The notes under the pieces are model-generated. The model ran no database searches. It was not told where the DNA came from and was given only the letters and a program-made list of their open reading frames with translations. A stretch of DNA of 64,000 nt from an uncultured Eubacterium sp. (GTDB lineage: Bacteria; Bacillota; Clostridia; Peptostreptococcales; Anaerovoracaceae), in NCBI GenBank assembly GCA_946555345.1, contig CAMNSS010000005.1, positions 1 to 64,000 of the forward strand, read 5' to 3'. Shown here piece by piece: positions 46,311 to 55,465 of the stretch. Position 1 is the stretch's first letter; every line of letters begins with the position of its first letter. The translations under genes and the position numbers were made by a program.

Positions 46311-47555
46311 TCAGGAAGTTGTGTTTTCTTCCGTTGTTTCATCCTTATTCTTATGCTGTTTCTTCACTTTGATTTTCTTTTCTTCCCCGATGTCTTCCAG
46401 GATCTCCAGAAAAACGTCCGCCTTGATTAAATTCTCGCTTTCCTCATACTCGATGGACTGGCTGATGATTTCTTCGCCCGGCTTCATCGCCTCTTTTTGG
46501 TACTGCCGCAGCGCCGCCGCTAAAATCTTTTCGGCCTGTTGCGCATCCCGCCGCAAATCTTCCAGTTCAACCTCTTCAATTTTCAAGATGCTTACCGTAA
46601 TCGGAAGCGGGCGCATCGTTTTCAGCAACGCCGTTTCATGCCGCACCGCTGCTTCGTACTTGCAAAGACCGCCCGCCGTATCGATCTCCACATCGCCAAA
46701 GCGGATAAAAATCCCCCAGACAGACCGCCCGGTCGGCGTTTTTTTCCGTTCATTTTTTTCCATGTAAAATGTTACCTGCCGCGGCACTTTCGCCAGCGCC
46801 TGCCCGCGGGCGTGGCTGTACATGATATAAAAATCGTCTCCCCTGCTGTAATCCGTGCTTTGGTATTTGTACTTGCCGCTGATCAGCACATCGCCTTTGT
46901 TGACGTAGTCGCCTTTCTGCACACGGGCATTCCCTTCCAGAGGCAGGATTTTCTCGATCATGCCAGAACGCGCCGCCACGATGTTTACAGGCTTTTCCCT
47001 GCCGCCTGCCGCCGTCTCCTGCCGTCCCGCTTCCGCGATATGCACCTTGATGAGCCTGCCGTCCGCATATATGCTGACCCAGGTTATTTCATCATGTTTT
47101 TCATAGAGAGCCGCCTTGACATGGCTGTAATCATCTTCTTTTTTCGCGCCTTCCACAAGGCCTGCCTCGGCCAGCGTCTGCCGGATGGATGCTTCCGAAA
47201 GGCTTTTGTAGCCGTCCACCCTGATCTCAGCAACAAACAGGCTCTGGTAAAAGAGCAATGCGCCTAATAAAAAAGCGCCCGCAATCGTCAGCAGGCTAGC
47301 TTTCATGCTGCGGAAAAGCGGAAGGGCTCCGCCTTCCTTCAAAACGGTCATTTTATAAGAATGCCCCGCCGCTTTTTTCAGCCTGTCGAAATCATCGCCT
47401 TGTATCTCCACGGTGGATTCCAGCGGGTTTTTCCAACGCAAATCCTTGAGGATAATGCCGTTTTTGATGCATTTGTTGACGATATGGCTCAGATTGATTC
47501 CTTCAATCTTTATCTTCCTGTAGTGCCGTAAAAAACCGAATTTCCTCGACCTCAC
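46311..47555 (-). CDS. yqfD: Sporulation protein YqfD
   Basis: 414 residues. A short N-terminal cytoplasmic domain (IKIEGINLSHIVNKCIKNGIILKDL) is followed by one membrane helix (about 86-106), a POTRA-like part and a long outside region, then a Lys/Glu-rich tail. It is needed for sporulation in Bacillus (the SpoIV locus region) and is widely conserved in spore-formers; its exact role is unclear. The start is GTG at 47555, 53 bp inside yqfC, implying coupling. Confidence 0.9.
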   Translation of the reverse strand: MRSRKFGFLRHYRKIKIEGINLSHIVNKCIKNGIILKDLRWKNPLESTVEIQGDDFDRLKKAAGHSYKMTVLKEGGALPLFRSMKASLLTIAGAFLLGALLFYQSLFVAEIRVDGYKSLSEASIRQTLAEAGLVEGAKKEDDYSHVKAALYEKHDEITWVSIYADGRLIKVHIAEAGRQETAAGGREKPVNIVAARSGMIEKILPLEGNARVQKGDYVNKGDVLISGKYKYQSTDYSRGDDFYIMYSHARGQALAKVPRQVTFYMEKNERKKTPTGRSVWGIFIRFGDVEIDTAGGLCKYEAAVRHETALLKTMRPLPITVSILKIEEVELEDLRRDAQQAEKILAAALRQYQKEAMKPGEEIISQSIEYEESENLIKADVFLEILEDIGEEKKIKVKKQHKNKDETTEENTTS

Positions 47556-47766
47556 CTGCCACCAGCATCCTTTCCTCTTTTAGCTGCGTAATCACAAAAC
47601 CGCGGCCCTTGACGGAAGTATAACGCTGTCCGTTGAACACCACGATCTCGCCATCGGTCAGGAGCATGACCTTTTTCACGTTATCGAGTACTGTCGTCTC
47701 GCCCGTCACCAAGATCCTGGGCATATTGATGGAAAAATCAAAAAGAAGCTCTTCCCTGATGGACAT
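47503..47766 (-). CDS. yqfC: Sporulation protein YqfC
   Basis: 87 residues of the YabP/YqfC family (NMPRILVTGETTVLDNVKKVMLLTDGEIVV…GRGFVITQLKEERMLVAGEVEEI). A small beta-rich protein, expressed in the mother cell in Bacillus. It is the first gene of the leftward yqfC-yqfD-phoH-ybeY-cdd-era-recO cluster. Confidence 0.92.
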   Translation of the reverse strand: MSIREELLFDFSINMPRILVTGETTVLDNVKKVMLLTDGEIVVFNGQRYTSVKGRGFVITQLKEERMLVAGEVEEIRFFTALQEDKD

Positions 47767-47828
47767 CGTACATCTCCCGCCGCATATTTGCTGACAACTC
47801 GCACAGCATGATAAAGTATATTCAAATT

Positions 47829-49790
47829 TTAGGAAAATATCACAGCCATTATGCGCTCGGCTGCCTTGATCCCGTCCACAGCGGCGGACATGATGCCGCC
47901 TGCATATCCTGCGCCTTCCCCAGCGGGATAAACTCCTTGGATTTCAGACTGCATCGTTTCATCCCGCCGAATCCGCACAGGGGAAGAACTTCTCGTTTCC
48001 ACCGCCGTCATGGCGGCGTCTTCTGCATCAAATCCTTTTAACTTCCTCCCTAAATGCGGCATCGCTTCTATAATCGCATCCGCCGCAAATTCCGGCAGGC
48101 TGTTCCGCACCCGGTCCGTTTGATCGTCCCTAAACCCGCGGTAACTGGTCTTCGGCAGTCTTCCCTGTCCGTTCTCATAAGCGAGCCGTTCGTATTTTCG
48201 CTGGAATTCCACGCCGGCCAAGGGATGCGCAGAAGCGAAATCCGCCGTGCGCACGTCTACCAAAAGCCCGCTGTTGGCGTACTTCCCATCCCTGGCGCTG
48301 TTGCTCATGCCGTTCGTCACCGCCGTCTGCGCCTCGGAGGCCGCATTGATCACGCTGCCGCCGGGACACATACAGAAAGTATACACGCCCCTGCCGTTTT
48401 CACAACGATGGTTCAGCTTATAGTCAGCTGCACCCAGCTTTTCTGCAAGTTTCGCATCGCCGTACTGTACCCGGTCAATCATCTCCTGCGGATGCTCAAT
48501 CCGCACACCGATGGAAAAAGGCTTTTGCTCCATCGGAATGCCTTTGTCGTAAAGCATCTGAAAGGTATCCCGCGCACTGTGTCCGATTGCCAAAATGAGA
48601 CAATCAGTCTTGATATGCGATATGCGTCCTTCGGCGGCGGCAGTATCCGCCGCACCAGCAAAACTATCTGCAGCGGGATTTGCCGTGCCGCCGCCATTAC
48701 AATTACCCGCCGCTCCAGCAGCGGCAGGGCCTGCCGCAAAATCTATCTCAACGCAACGGCTTGCGGCAGAACTTGCCGTGCCGCTACAACGACCGGCTGT
48801 ATTGCCAGGACTGCCCGCCACGCCTGCAGCATTTGCATTGGTTGCAGTATCGCTTGTAAAATCACCCGCAAAAGCTCCTGCATCAAGAGCCGCTGCCCCC
48901 TGTGCAGCAAAACCCGCTCCAGCAGAGCCATCGGCAGAATTTGTGCCAGATATGGCTGCGCCCGTCCTATGGTCTTGTCCATGCGGCTGCCCTCCGCTGT
49001 GCGGCTTTCCTTCCCTGCGCCTCGCTTTAACCCCTTTGAGCCTGGCTGCGCCATCGCATTCCTCCGTTATAATATCCGTAAGGCACGTATTGAAATAAAT
49101 TTCCCCGCCGAGCGATTCTATCTTCCGGCGGATATTTTTCACGATGCTTCGAAGCTGATCGGTTCCGATGTGCGGCTTCTGCTTATACAGGATACTGCTG
49201 TCTGCGCCCGCCTCTGCAAATTCCCGCAAGACCTTCGAGATCCGTATGTCTTTGATACCCGTCGTGAGCTTTCCGTCCGAAAAAGTCCCCGCCCCGCCTT
49301 CGCCAAACTGGACGTTCGACTCAGTATCCAAGACACCTTCATGCCAGAACCGTTTCACCGCAAGAAACCGCTCGTCCACGGCCTGCCCCCGCTCCAAAAC
49401 AACGGGACACAGCCCTGCTTCCGCTAAAACGAGCGCCGCAAACATCCCGCACGGCCCGAACCCTGCGATCACCGGCCGAATCGGCCGTTTCGCAGAACCG
49501 CTTTTACCAAGCGCTTTTAACGCATTCCTATACTGTCGCATGGTCTTTGCCATCTGCGAATCGTAATCCGCCGCCTTTGCTTCCTCGAGGGGCAATTTCT
49601 CATCACAGGAAAAATCCAGCGTGTAAACCAGCTTAACAGCAGGCTTTTTCCGCGCATCAACGGATTCCTTGACGATTTTAATGTCGCGCACCGCAAGGCG
49701 TTTCTTCTTTAATTTTTTTCGGATGGCTGATGCAAAATCATCATGCCCTTGATCCAGATCCAATTTTATCTGGTGGATTCGATATCTCAT
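47829..49790 (-). CDS. FAD-dependent dehydrogenase (COG2509 type) with a 130-residue low-complexity insertion
   Basis: 653 residues; homologues are about 520-540. The N-terminal about 100 residues are the family's alpha/beta domain. FAD binding starts VIAGFGPCGMFAAL (107-120) and continues with SNVQFGEGGAGTFSDGKLTTG. The C-terminal part has PFSIGVRIEHPQ, FCMCPGG and GVYPAGEGAGYAGGI. Residues about 258-387 (DNA 48630-49019) are an Ala/Gly/Ser-rich insert with an open frame and no domain. The substrate is unknown. The gene overlaps the next flavoprotein gene by four bases. Confidence 0.87.
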   Translation of the reverse strand: MRYRIHQIKLDLDQGHDDFASAIRKKLKKKRLAVRDIKIVKESVDARKKPAVKLVYTLDFSCDEKLPLEEAKAADYDSQMAKTMRQYRNALKALGKSGSAKRPIRPVIAGFGPCGMFAALVLAEAGLCPVVLERGQAVDERFLAVKRFWHEGVLDTESNVQFGEGGAGTFSDGKLTTGIKDIRISKVLREFAEAGADSSILYKQKPHIGTDQLRSIVKNIRRKIESLGGEIYFNTCLTDIITEECDGAARLKGVKARRREGKPHSGGQPHGQDHRTGAAISGTNSADGSAGAGFAAQGAAALDAGAFAGDFTSDTATNANAAGVAGSPGNTAGRCSGTASSAASRCVEIDFAAGPAAAGAAGNCNGGGTANPAADSFAGAADTAAAEGRISHIKTDCLILAIGHSARDTFQMLYDKGIPMEQKPFSIGVRIEHPQEMIDRVQYGDAKLAEKLGAADYKLNHRCENGRGVYTFCMCPGGSVINAASEAQTAVTNGMSNSARDGKYANSGLLVDVRTADFASAHPLAGVEFQRKYERLAYENGQGRLPKTSYRGFRDDQTDRVRNSLPEFAADAIIEAMPHLGRKLKGFDAEDAAMTAVETRSSSPVRIRRDETMQSEIQGVYPAGEGAGYAGGIMSAAVDGIKAAERIMAVIFS

Positions 49791-50875
49791 TTCCGTTCCC
49801 TAACTTTCCGGCTAGCCGCAGCCGCCGCTTTCAGCCCTGTTTCCCAGGCGTTTTGCAGATTAAAGCCGCCGCAAGGGCCTTGCCTGTCGATCAGCTCTCC
49901 TGCAAAGTACAAGCCTTCCTGCAAGCGGGACTCCATCGTCCGCAGGTCGATTTCATCGAGGCAAACCCCGCCCGCCGTACACTGGGCGTCCTTCCAACCC
50001 TTCACGCCTTGTACCGGAAGCTTCCATGCCTTGATTTCCGCCATGGAAACCCTGCGGGACAGCTTATCCGGCAAAATACCGAACGAGCTTTCCCGCCCGG
50101 AAAGCTCCTCATCCGTAAAATCAGGCGCCAAGTCCAGCTCCAGATGATATCGTTTCAATGCACGCTCCAGCGGTTCTCCATTTTCCGATACGATATACGG
50201 CGTAAGGTTCATCACGCAAATCCCCGAAACCCCGTCCGCCGTAAACTGGATCTCCCCGGTTTCTGCGGCAAGCAAGAGGCCATCCCGGTAAAGGCTTGCC
50301 CTGCCCTTTGCCCGCACGCCTTTTATATCAGCAAAACAACCGCACACAAGCCCTGTTAAAATAGGATATACCTTATTGATTCTATGTCCAAAGGCTTTTG
50401 CAAACCGATATCCGTCGCCTGTCGTCCCAAACTGTGGGGCCGCCTTGCCGCCGGTAGCGAGCAAAAGGCTGGAAGCGTGGATCTGCCTGCCATCCTTGCA
50501 AAAAACAACGAAGGTTTCCTCGTGATATTCTGCTTTTACAGCCTCAATCCCTGCCATGATGGACACGTCTTTTTTTTCGATTCGCCGTACAAGCGCCTTT
50601 GCCACATCTGCCGCTTGGTTGGAGTAAGGATAGTACCTGCCTTCCGCATCATGATAGGTTTCAAGCCCGATGGATTTAAAAAATTCCAAGGCCATATCCT
50701 TGTGCGCACAAGCGGCGTTCGTTATATTACACCGCCCGCCGCCTGTTGCCATGATCTTCCGCCCTGGAATTTCGTTTTTTTCCAATATGCATCCCGCCAT
50801 ACCGCTATGCAGGGAAGCGGCCGCGCACAAACCAGCCGCACCGCCGCCTATGATGCAGATATCATATTTTTTCAT
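49787..50875 (-). CDS. HI0933/YhiN-family flavoprotein
   Basis: About 362 residues. The FAD site is ICIIGGGAAGLCAAASL at the N-terminus, then GRKIMATGGGRCNITN, a signature of the family. The C-terminal GLYFAGELIDRQGPCGGFNLQNAWETG is the second FAD contact. Members are NAD(P)/FAD-dependent oxidoreductases of unknown substrate, possibly acting on RNA or on quinones. ATG at 50875 lies 14 bp inside the upstream gene. Confidence 0.9.
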   Translation of the reverse strand: MKKYDICIIGGGAAGLCAAASLHSGMAGCILEKNEIPGRKIMATGGGRCNITNAACAHKDMALEFFKSIGLETYHDAEGRYYPYSNQAADVAKALVRRIEKKDVSIMAGIEAVKAEYHEETFVVFCKDGRQIHASSLLLATGGKAAPQFGTTGDGYRFAKAFGHRINKVYPILTGLVCGCFADIKGVRAKGRASLYRDGLLLAAETGEIQFTADGVSGICVMNLTPYIVSENGEPLERALKRYHLELDLAPDFTDEELSGRESSFGILPDKLSRRVSMAEIKAWKLPVQGVKGWKDAQCTAGGVCLDEIDLRTMESRLQEGLYFAGELIDRQGPCGGFNLQNAWETGLKAAAAASRKVRERK

Positions 50876-51545
50876 GGATGCCCGCTCCCGCATTGAATAT
50901 GGCTTCTTCTTTTGCCTTCTCCCGTTCTTCTAAACGCTGTGCGATTTTCTCCGGCGTTTCTTCCGCTTCGGTAATCTTGACTGCTTCACGCTTCCTCTTA
51001 TAAATCCGCACATAGGATTTCTTCTCATGCGGCATATTGATGCCTAGCTCTATGATATTGATGCCCTGCATCAGCATGAACACCCCTAACAGGACGGCGA
51101 TGCTCATCCAGCCCATCATTGGATTGATGAACCCGAACACACCGATCAGGACGGTCAGGATTCCCGTTGACAGGGTCGTGACAAAATTCACCTTCTTTTT
51201 TGCCGGATTGATATGCGTGCTTGCTTCGATCCGCAGGATTCCCGAAACCAAAACCCACATGCCGAATACCATCGGAATCGCAATATCAGCCACGAGCTGG
51301 TTGCATAAAATCAAAATTCCCAAAAGAAGCGTGATAAGCGCATCCGTCAAGATCCATCCGTTGTTATCTCCTTTGTTGTGCAGCCCCCTGCCGATAAAAT
51401 AAGCGAGCGCATGGATCAGCCCGTTTATCACCATTACCATGCCGACGATAAACGCCAGCACCAGGAATGTTTGTCCCGGATTCATAAAACAAAAAGCGCT
51501 CGCCAGCACCATCAGAATCCCGCTTATGATCGTTAATATTCTCAT
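50862..51545 (-). CDS. HdeD/DUF308 family membrane protein
   Basis: 227 residues with six hydrophobic segments in the first about 180 (LTIISGILMVLASAFCFMNPG; GILILCNQLVADIAIPMVFGMWVLVSGI). A cytoplasmic tail rich in Lys and Glu follows (ERE-KAKEE), probably a coiled coil. HdeD proteins are linked to acid resistance in enterobacteria; in Firmicutes the role is unknown. It overlaps the flavoprotein gene and follows a small membrane-protein gene by 15 bp. Confidence 0.82.
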   Translation of the reverse strand: MRILTIISGILMVLASAFCFMNPGQTFLVLAFIVGMVMVINGLIHALAYFIGRGLHNKGDNNGWILTDALITLLLGILILCNQLVADIAIPMVFGMWVLVSGILRIEASTHINPAKKKVNFVTTLSTGILTVLIGVFGFINPMMGWMSIAVLLGVFMLMQGINIIELGINMPHEKKSYVRIYKRKREAVKITEAEETPEKIAQRLEEREKAKEEAIFNAGAGIHEKI

Positions 51546-51560
51546 ATGATTGCTGCTCCT

Positions 51561-51710
51561 TTACCAAATATCATCAAATTCTTCCCGCTGAAAGCCTTCC
51601 CCGAACAGTTCTTTTTCGGTTGTCTTTTTCTCTTTTAATTTAAAAATAACGCAAAGGCCTCCCAAAATCAGCACGATGTATCTTAAAATTCTGTTCAGCT
51701 TTACCAGCAT
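51561..51710 (-). CDS. Small single-pass membrane protein
   Basis: 49 residues. One hydrophobic helix (YIVLILGGLCVIF, about 10-22) is followed by a Lys/Glu-rich tail ending REEFDDIW. AAAGGAACGGTT precedes the ATG at 51710. The frame stays open further upstream without features. It is probably cotranscribed with the HdeD-like gene from the extended -10 promoter at 51796. Function unknown. Confidence 0.6.
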   Translation of the reverse strand: MLVKLNRILRYIVLILGGLCVIFKLKEKKTTEKELFGEGFQREEFDDIW

Positions 51711-51795
51711 AACCGTTCCTTTCCCTTCTTTTTCTGTAGTTTTATCGAGCGCCTTCTCCTTCTCGTTTGCCGTGTGCAGCGTACAATCCCATAAT

Positions 51796-51858
51796 ATTAT
51801 ACCATGCAAAGCCCGCCGCAGTACGTTTCATTGAATGCTTCCTTGCGGCAACGCCGTT
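51796..51858 (-). promoter_or_regulatory. Extended -10 promoter with TTCAATGAACGC-like element, copy III
   Basis: On the minus strand TGGTATAAT ends at 51796, directly followed by ATTATGG as in copy II. Upstream is CGGCGTTGCCGCAAGGAAGC then ATTCAATGAAA (51826-51858), matching the core of copies I and II. The CATGAAT arms are absent or decayed. Confidence 0.5.
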
Positions 51859-51986
51859 AGAATGCCCAGCGTTTATTATAACACAACCCCTACTACCCTG
51901 TCACCTTATATCTCGTTTCGCTTCACCCCGCAAAAGCGCCATATCAAATATAACCATCAGACAGCGATAAACCGTGATAATGCACG

Positions 51987-52245
51987 TTTCACCGTTTTGC
52001 AGCTTAATCACGACCAGAACGGTGAATGAAAAACCAAAAAGCAACGCTCCAGTGCTAAATCCAACGACTCCACACCCTTGTGCCAAACCCTTGCACCAAT
52101 CTTCACCGTTTTTAAAGCTAAAACCAAGCGAAACGGTGAATCAATCAGAAAAATACGGTGAAATTGCCAAACGGGTTAGACTGCTGTACGTTCCTGCTTA
52201 TCGTATTTCACCGTTTCTATAAAATTTCAATGCTAAAACGGTGAA
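51987..52245. repeat. ACCGTTT inverted-repeat family, locus 2 (three units)
   Basis: Units at 51987-52026, 52101-52140 and 52206-52245, each with arms TTTCACCGTTT and AAACGGTGAA (one arm mismatch in the first two units) and exactly 19 bp between. A half-site ACGGTGAAA lies near 52155. The whole 51859-52676 gap has no gene. A TATAAT at 52449-52454 may serve dinB. Confidence 0.75.
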
Positions 52246-52676
52246 GCAACAAAAGAGGCCTCTACGCACGTTGACATTCTATTGATGACAGCCGCCCCAG
52301 GTTTTACTGGCTAACAAACAGGTTTCAAACAGAGATTTTTCAGCAAACAGCCCATACGCACCCTTGTTTTACCTGCACTTTCCTTTCCACGCCTTTCGTT
52401 TCCTTCACCTGCCAATAGATTTCTTATAGGAATCCACAAATAATATTGTATAATAGATGGTAGGTATTTTGGCATAATAATTTGGCAGGTTCAGCTAATG
52501 CAAACGCGCACTGGGCATGCTTATCCACTTGGTGCAATCTGTGCAACCCAGCGCTGCACGGTTCGGTGTCTAACCAGCTTGCGCATCCAGCGCATTCCGC
52601 CGATGCGCAAGACAACCACAATCGATGTTCCGCACAAACATTCGCCAAACGCCCGCCCAAAACAGGAGGACAAACG

Positions 52677-53876
52677 ATGAACAGGATCATACTTCATTGC
52701 GATATGAACGGGTTCTTTGCCTCGGTGGAGCTGCTCGATTACCCAGAGCTGAGAAACCAGCCCATGGCAGTCTGCGGCAGCCCCGAAAACCGCCACGGCA
52801 TTATACTGGCGAAAAACGAAATCGCCAAAAGCTACGGCGTCGTTACAGCCGAAACGCTATGGCAGGCAAGGAAAAAATGCCCCGGCCTGCAAATTGTGCC
52901 ACCCCATCACGAAAAATACAGGCATTACAGCAAGCTGATCAATCAAATCTACCTCCGTTTCACCGATATGGTCGAACCGTTTAGCGTGGATGAATCCTGG
53001 CTGGACGTGACCGCAAGCCAGAACCTCTTCGGCACGGGAAAAGAAATCGCCGATGCGATCCGCAAGACCGTAAAAAAAGAACTGGGGCTTACCTTGTCCG
53101 CTGGCGTCTCTTTCAACAAGATCTTCGCCAAAATGGGCAGCGACTACAAAAAACCTGACGCGACCACCGTTATAACGAAGGAAAATTATAAAACCATCCT
53201 CTGGCCAATGGATATCCGCTCCCTCTTCTTCGTCGGGAAAGCGACCGCCAAAAAGCTACAGGAGTACGGCATCAAAACCATCGGCGAGCTGGCTCTGTCG
53301 GACAAAAAAACGGTTTCCGCCCTGCTCGGCAAGCAAGGCAGCGTGATTCATGACTATGCCAACGGGCTGGACATGACGCCCGTGCTTCGTTATGGCCAGA
53401 TGGAAAAAGCGAAATCAATCGGAAACGGCACGACCTTCCGCCGCAACCTGCAAAGCACGGATGACATTCACGCCGCCGTCACGGGACTATCCGACACGGT
53501 AGCCTCGCGCCTCCGCAAACATAAGATGAAAGCCTTCGGGGTCAAGGTCGATATCAAAGACCCCGATTTAAAAGTGATTTCGAGACAGCAGCAGCTCGAT
53601 AACCCGACAAACCTAGCTGAAACCATTGCAAACACAGCCATGCAAATCATCAAGAAATCATGGAAGCTCCGCAATCCGATCCGCATGCTGACGATCACAG
53701 CCATCAACCTGTGCGACGAAAACCAAGCACAGCAGCTTTCCCTCTTCGCAAGGGAAAACATCCTCACGGAAAAAGGCGAAAAGGTCGAACGCGCCATGGA
53801 TGCAATCCGGGAGAAATTCGGCGATGAAGCCATCACCTTCGGGTCGGTGATCAACAACGACATCGGGCTGGATTAA
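52677..53876 (+). CDS. dinB: DNA polymerase IV (Y-family)
   Basis: 399 residues. Catalytic acids are D9 (LHCDMNGFFASVE) and D105-E106 (FSVDESWLD). The little-finger domain fills the C-terminal half, with a clamp-binding QLSLF motif. It copies past DNA lesions at low fidelity. ATG at 52677 has AGGAGG seven bases upstream; the open frame reaches back to 52482. No clear LexA box was found. Degenerate repeats follow its stop. Confidence 0.93.
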   Translation: MNRIILHCDMNGFFASVELLDYPELRNQPMAVCGSPENRHGIILAKNEIAKSYGVVTAETLWQARKKCPGLQIVPPHHEKYRHYSKLINQIYLRFTDMVEPFSVDESWLDVTASQNLFGTGKEIADAIRKTVKKELGLTLSAGVSFNKIFAKMGSDYKKPDATTVITKENYKTILWPMDIRSLFFVGKATAKKLQEYGIKTIGELALSDKKTVSALLGKQGSVIHDYANGLDMTPVLRYGQMEKAKSIGNGTTFRRNLQSTDDIHAAVTGLSDTVASRLRKHKMKAFGVKVDIKDPDLKVISRQQQLDNPTNLAETIANTAMQIIKKSWKLRNPIRMLTITAINLCDENQAQQLSLFARENILTEKGEKVERAMDAIREKFGDEAITFGSVINNDIGLD

Positions 53877-53907
53877 ACGGCTCAAATGCAGAAAAACGCC
53901 TGAAAAA

Positions 53908-54062
53908 TCAACAACAGAAATCAAGCGGCAACGTAAAGAAAGGACGCCCCGACAGTCGATATTGCGACCCTTTGCAACAACAGAAGTCAAATGCCAGCGT
54001 AAAGCAAGCAGCGGTCAAATACTACAAGTCAAGCGCCAATGCAAAGCAAGCTGCAGTACAAG
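53908..54062. repeat. Degenerate tandem repeats downstream of dinB
   Basis: Three diverged units near 53908, 53976 and 54021 share ACAAGTCAAGCGCCA(A/G)(C/T)G(C/T)AAAGCAAGC. On the coding strand they are purine-rich. The 286-bp gap has no gene. Confidence 0.5.
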
Positions 54063-54162
54063 CCGAACAGCAACCAAAAAAAACGCTAGGCGGCACGAAC
54101 CACTAGGCCAGAAGCACAAACGAACCGCCAAACCGCAAGAAATGCACAGGAAGGAAACCACA

Positions 54163-55059
54163 ATGCCGGAAAACAGATTATTTAAAATCGTCTATTACCT
54201 GCTCGACAAGGGACAAGCTACCGCCCCGGAACTGGCGGCAAAGTTTGAAGTATCGGTCCGGACAATCTACCGGGATATCGACGCCCTGAGCGAAACGGGC
54301 ATTCCCATCTACACGGAAACAGGCAGAAACGGCGGCATTCATTTAATGGATGGCTTTATCCTCGATAAAGCCATGCTATCCCAAGAAGAAAAACAAGAAA
54401 TCCTCACCGCATTGCAAAGCATAAATACTGCGCAAAACACCAACGACAGCCAGACACTGCAAAAACTGTCCGCATTGTTTCAAGTAAATGCAGGAAATTG
54501 GCTGGAAGTGGATTTTTCCAGATGGGGAAGCCCTGCGCTTGACAACGAAAAATTTGAATCGCTGAAATCGGCAATCATCCAGCGGCGGAATCTCCGAATC
54601 CATTACGCCAGCGCCAACGCAGTAATCAGCGAACGGACCATACAGCCGCATAAACTCTCCTACAAAGCAAACGCATGGTATTTAAAAGCGTTTTGCACGG
54701 AAAAGCAAGACTGGCGGACATTCAAATTAAACCGCATTTTGGATTGGAAAATCTTAAAAGAGAACTTCCTTCCCCGCAGCCTCCCCGAAGCAACTAACAA
54801 TCAAGCAGCAGGCCACCATCAAATCACGCTGCGCTTTCCAAGGGAAATGGCATACCGCGTGTACGATGAATTTGATAAAACGCAAGTCGAGCAGCAGGAA
54901 AACGGCGATCTGGTCGTTTCTGCAAAGATGCCCGAAGACACATGGCTGACGGGATTCCTGCTATCGTTTGGCACACAGGCAGAAATCTTGTCCCCAGCTT
55001 ATCTGAAGGAAGAACTCGCACGACAGGCAAAAATAATCTATGAAAAAAACAAACCATGA
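54163..55059 (+). CDS. YafY-type regulator: HTH_11 plus WYL domain
   Basis: 298 residues. An N-terminal winged helix (GQATAPELAAKFEVSVRTIYRDIDALSETGIPIYTE) is followed by a WYL domain, where the motif reads AWYLKAFC (about residues 172-179), and a WCX-like C-terminus. WYL proteins sense nucleic acid or nucleotide ligands and often respond to DNA damage or phage. It is cotranscribed with a zinc-ribbon protein, a common pairing. AAGGAAACCACA precedes the ATG; the longer frame back to 53962 includes the repeats. Confidence 0.9.
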   Translation: MPENRLFKIVYYLLDKGQATAPELAAKFEVSVRTIYRDIDALSETGIPIYTETGRNGGIHLMDGFILDKAMLSQEEKQEILTALQSINTAQNTNDSQTLQKLSALFQVNAGNWLEVDFSRWGSPALDNEKFESLKSAIIQRRNLRIHYASANAVISERTIQPHKLSYKANAWYLKAFCTEKQDWRTFKLNRILDWKILKENFLPRSLPEATNNQAAGHHQITLRFPREMAYRVYDEFDKTQVEQQENGDLVVSAKMPEDTWLTGFLLSFGTQAEILSPAYLKEELARQAKIIYEKNKP

Positions 55060-55174
55060 CAAAGGGTGTCAAGGTATGCGTGCTATATTGGAAAAGAACA
55101 CAAAGAACGGTCCAAAAGACCGTCACATAAAGCGATTGCAAACGGCGGCTACGAAAGATTTTGCCAACAGCGAC

Positions 55175-55400
55175 CGTAAGATAATTGTAAACGGCGGCTA
55201 TGGGAGTTCCACAAGCATCAGCCGTAAAAATAGAGCAACCGGCAACAGCGGGAGTTCCGCAAGCATCGGCCGTAAGATAATTGCAAACGGCGGTTGCGGG
55301 CGATCTGCAAACATCAAGCGAAAAGAGCGTACAGCGGCAGAATATGATGCATATCTGCTTTGTGTGAAAGAGCTGCAAACATCAAGCGAAAAGAGCGGCC
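55175..55400 (+). repeat. 48-bp tandem repeats downstream of the WYL regulator
   Basis: Three 48-bp units start at 55175, 55223 and 55271. If translated they give RKIIVNGGYGSSTSIS, RKNRATGNSGSSASIG and RKIIANGGCGRSANIK. The word CTGCAAACATCAAGCGAAAA then occurs twice (near 55308 and 55374). A 132-codon frame (55040-55438) covers them, but it has no ribosome site and overlaps the previous stop, so it is probably not a gene. Confidence 0.7.
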
Positions 55401-55465
55401 GCAAAGGACAATCTCCAAGCACGAATGAAAACGTTTAACACACATAAAAAATGGAGGAAATGAAA

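Noticed and set aside
51987-52245. Short CRISPR array
   Set aside because: The repeated parts are inverted arms around a 19-bp centre, distances between units vary (114 and 105 bp start to start), and no cas gene is near.
52620-52646. LexA box before dinB
   Set aside because: CGATGTTC…AACATTCG has partial symmetry but does not fit the Firmicute CGAAC-N4-GTTCG spacing.
55040-55438. 132-codon gene overlapping the end of the WYL regulator gene
   Set aside because: Composed almost entirely of 48-bp tandem repeats, without a ribosome site.
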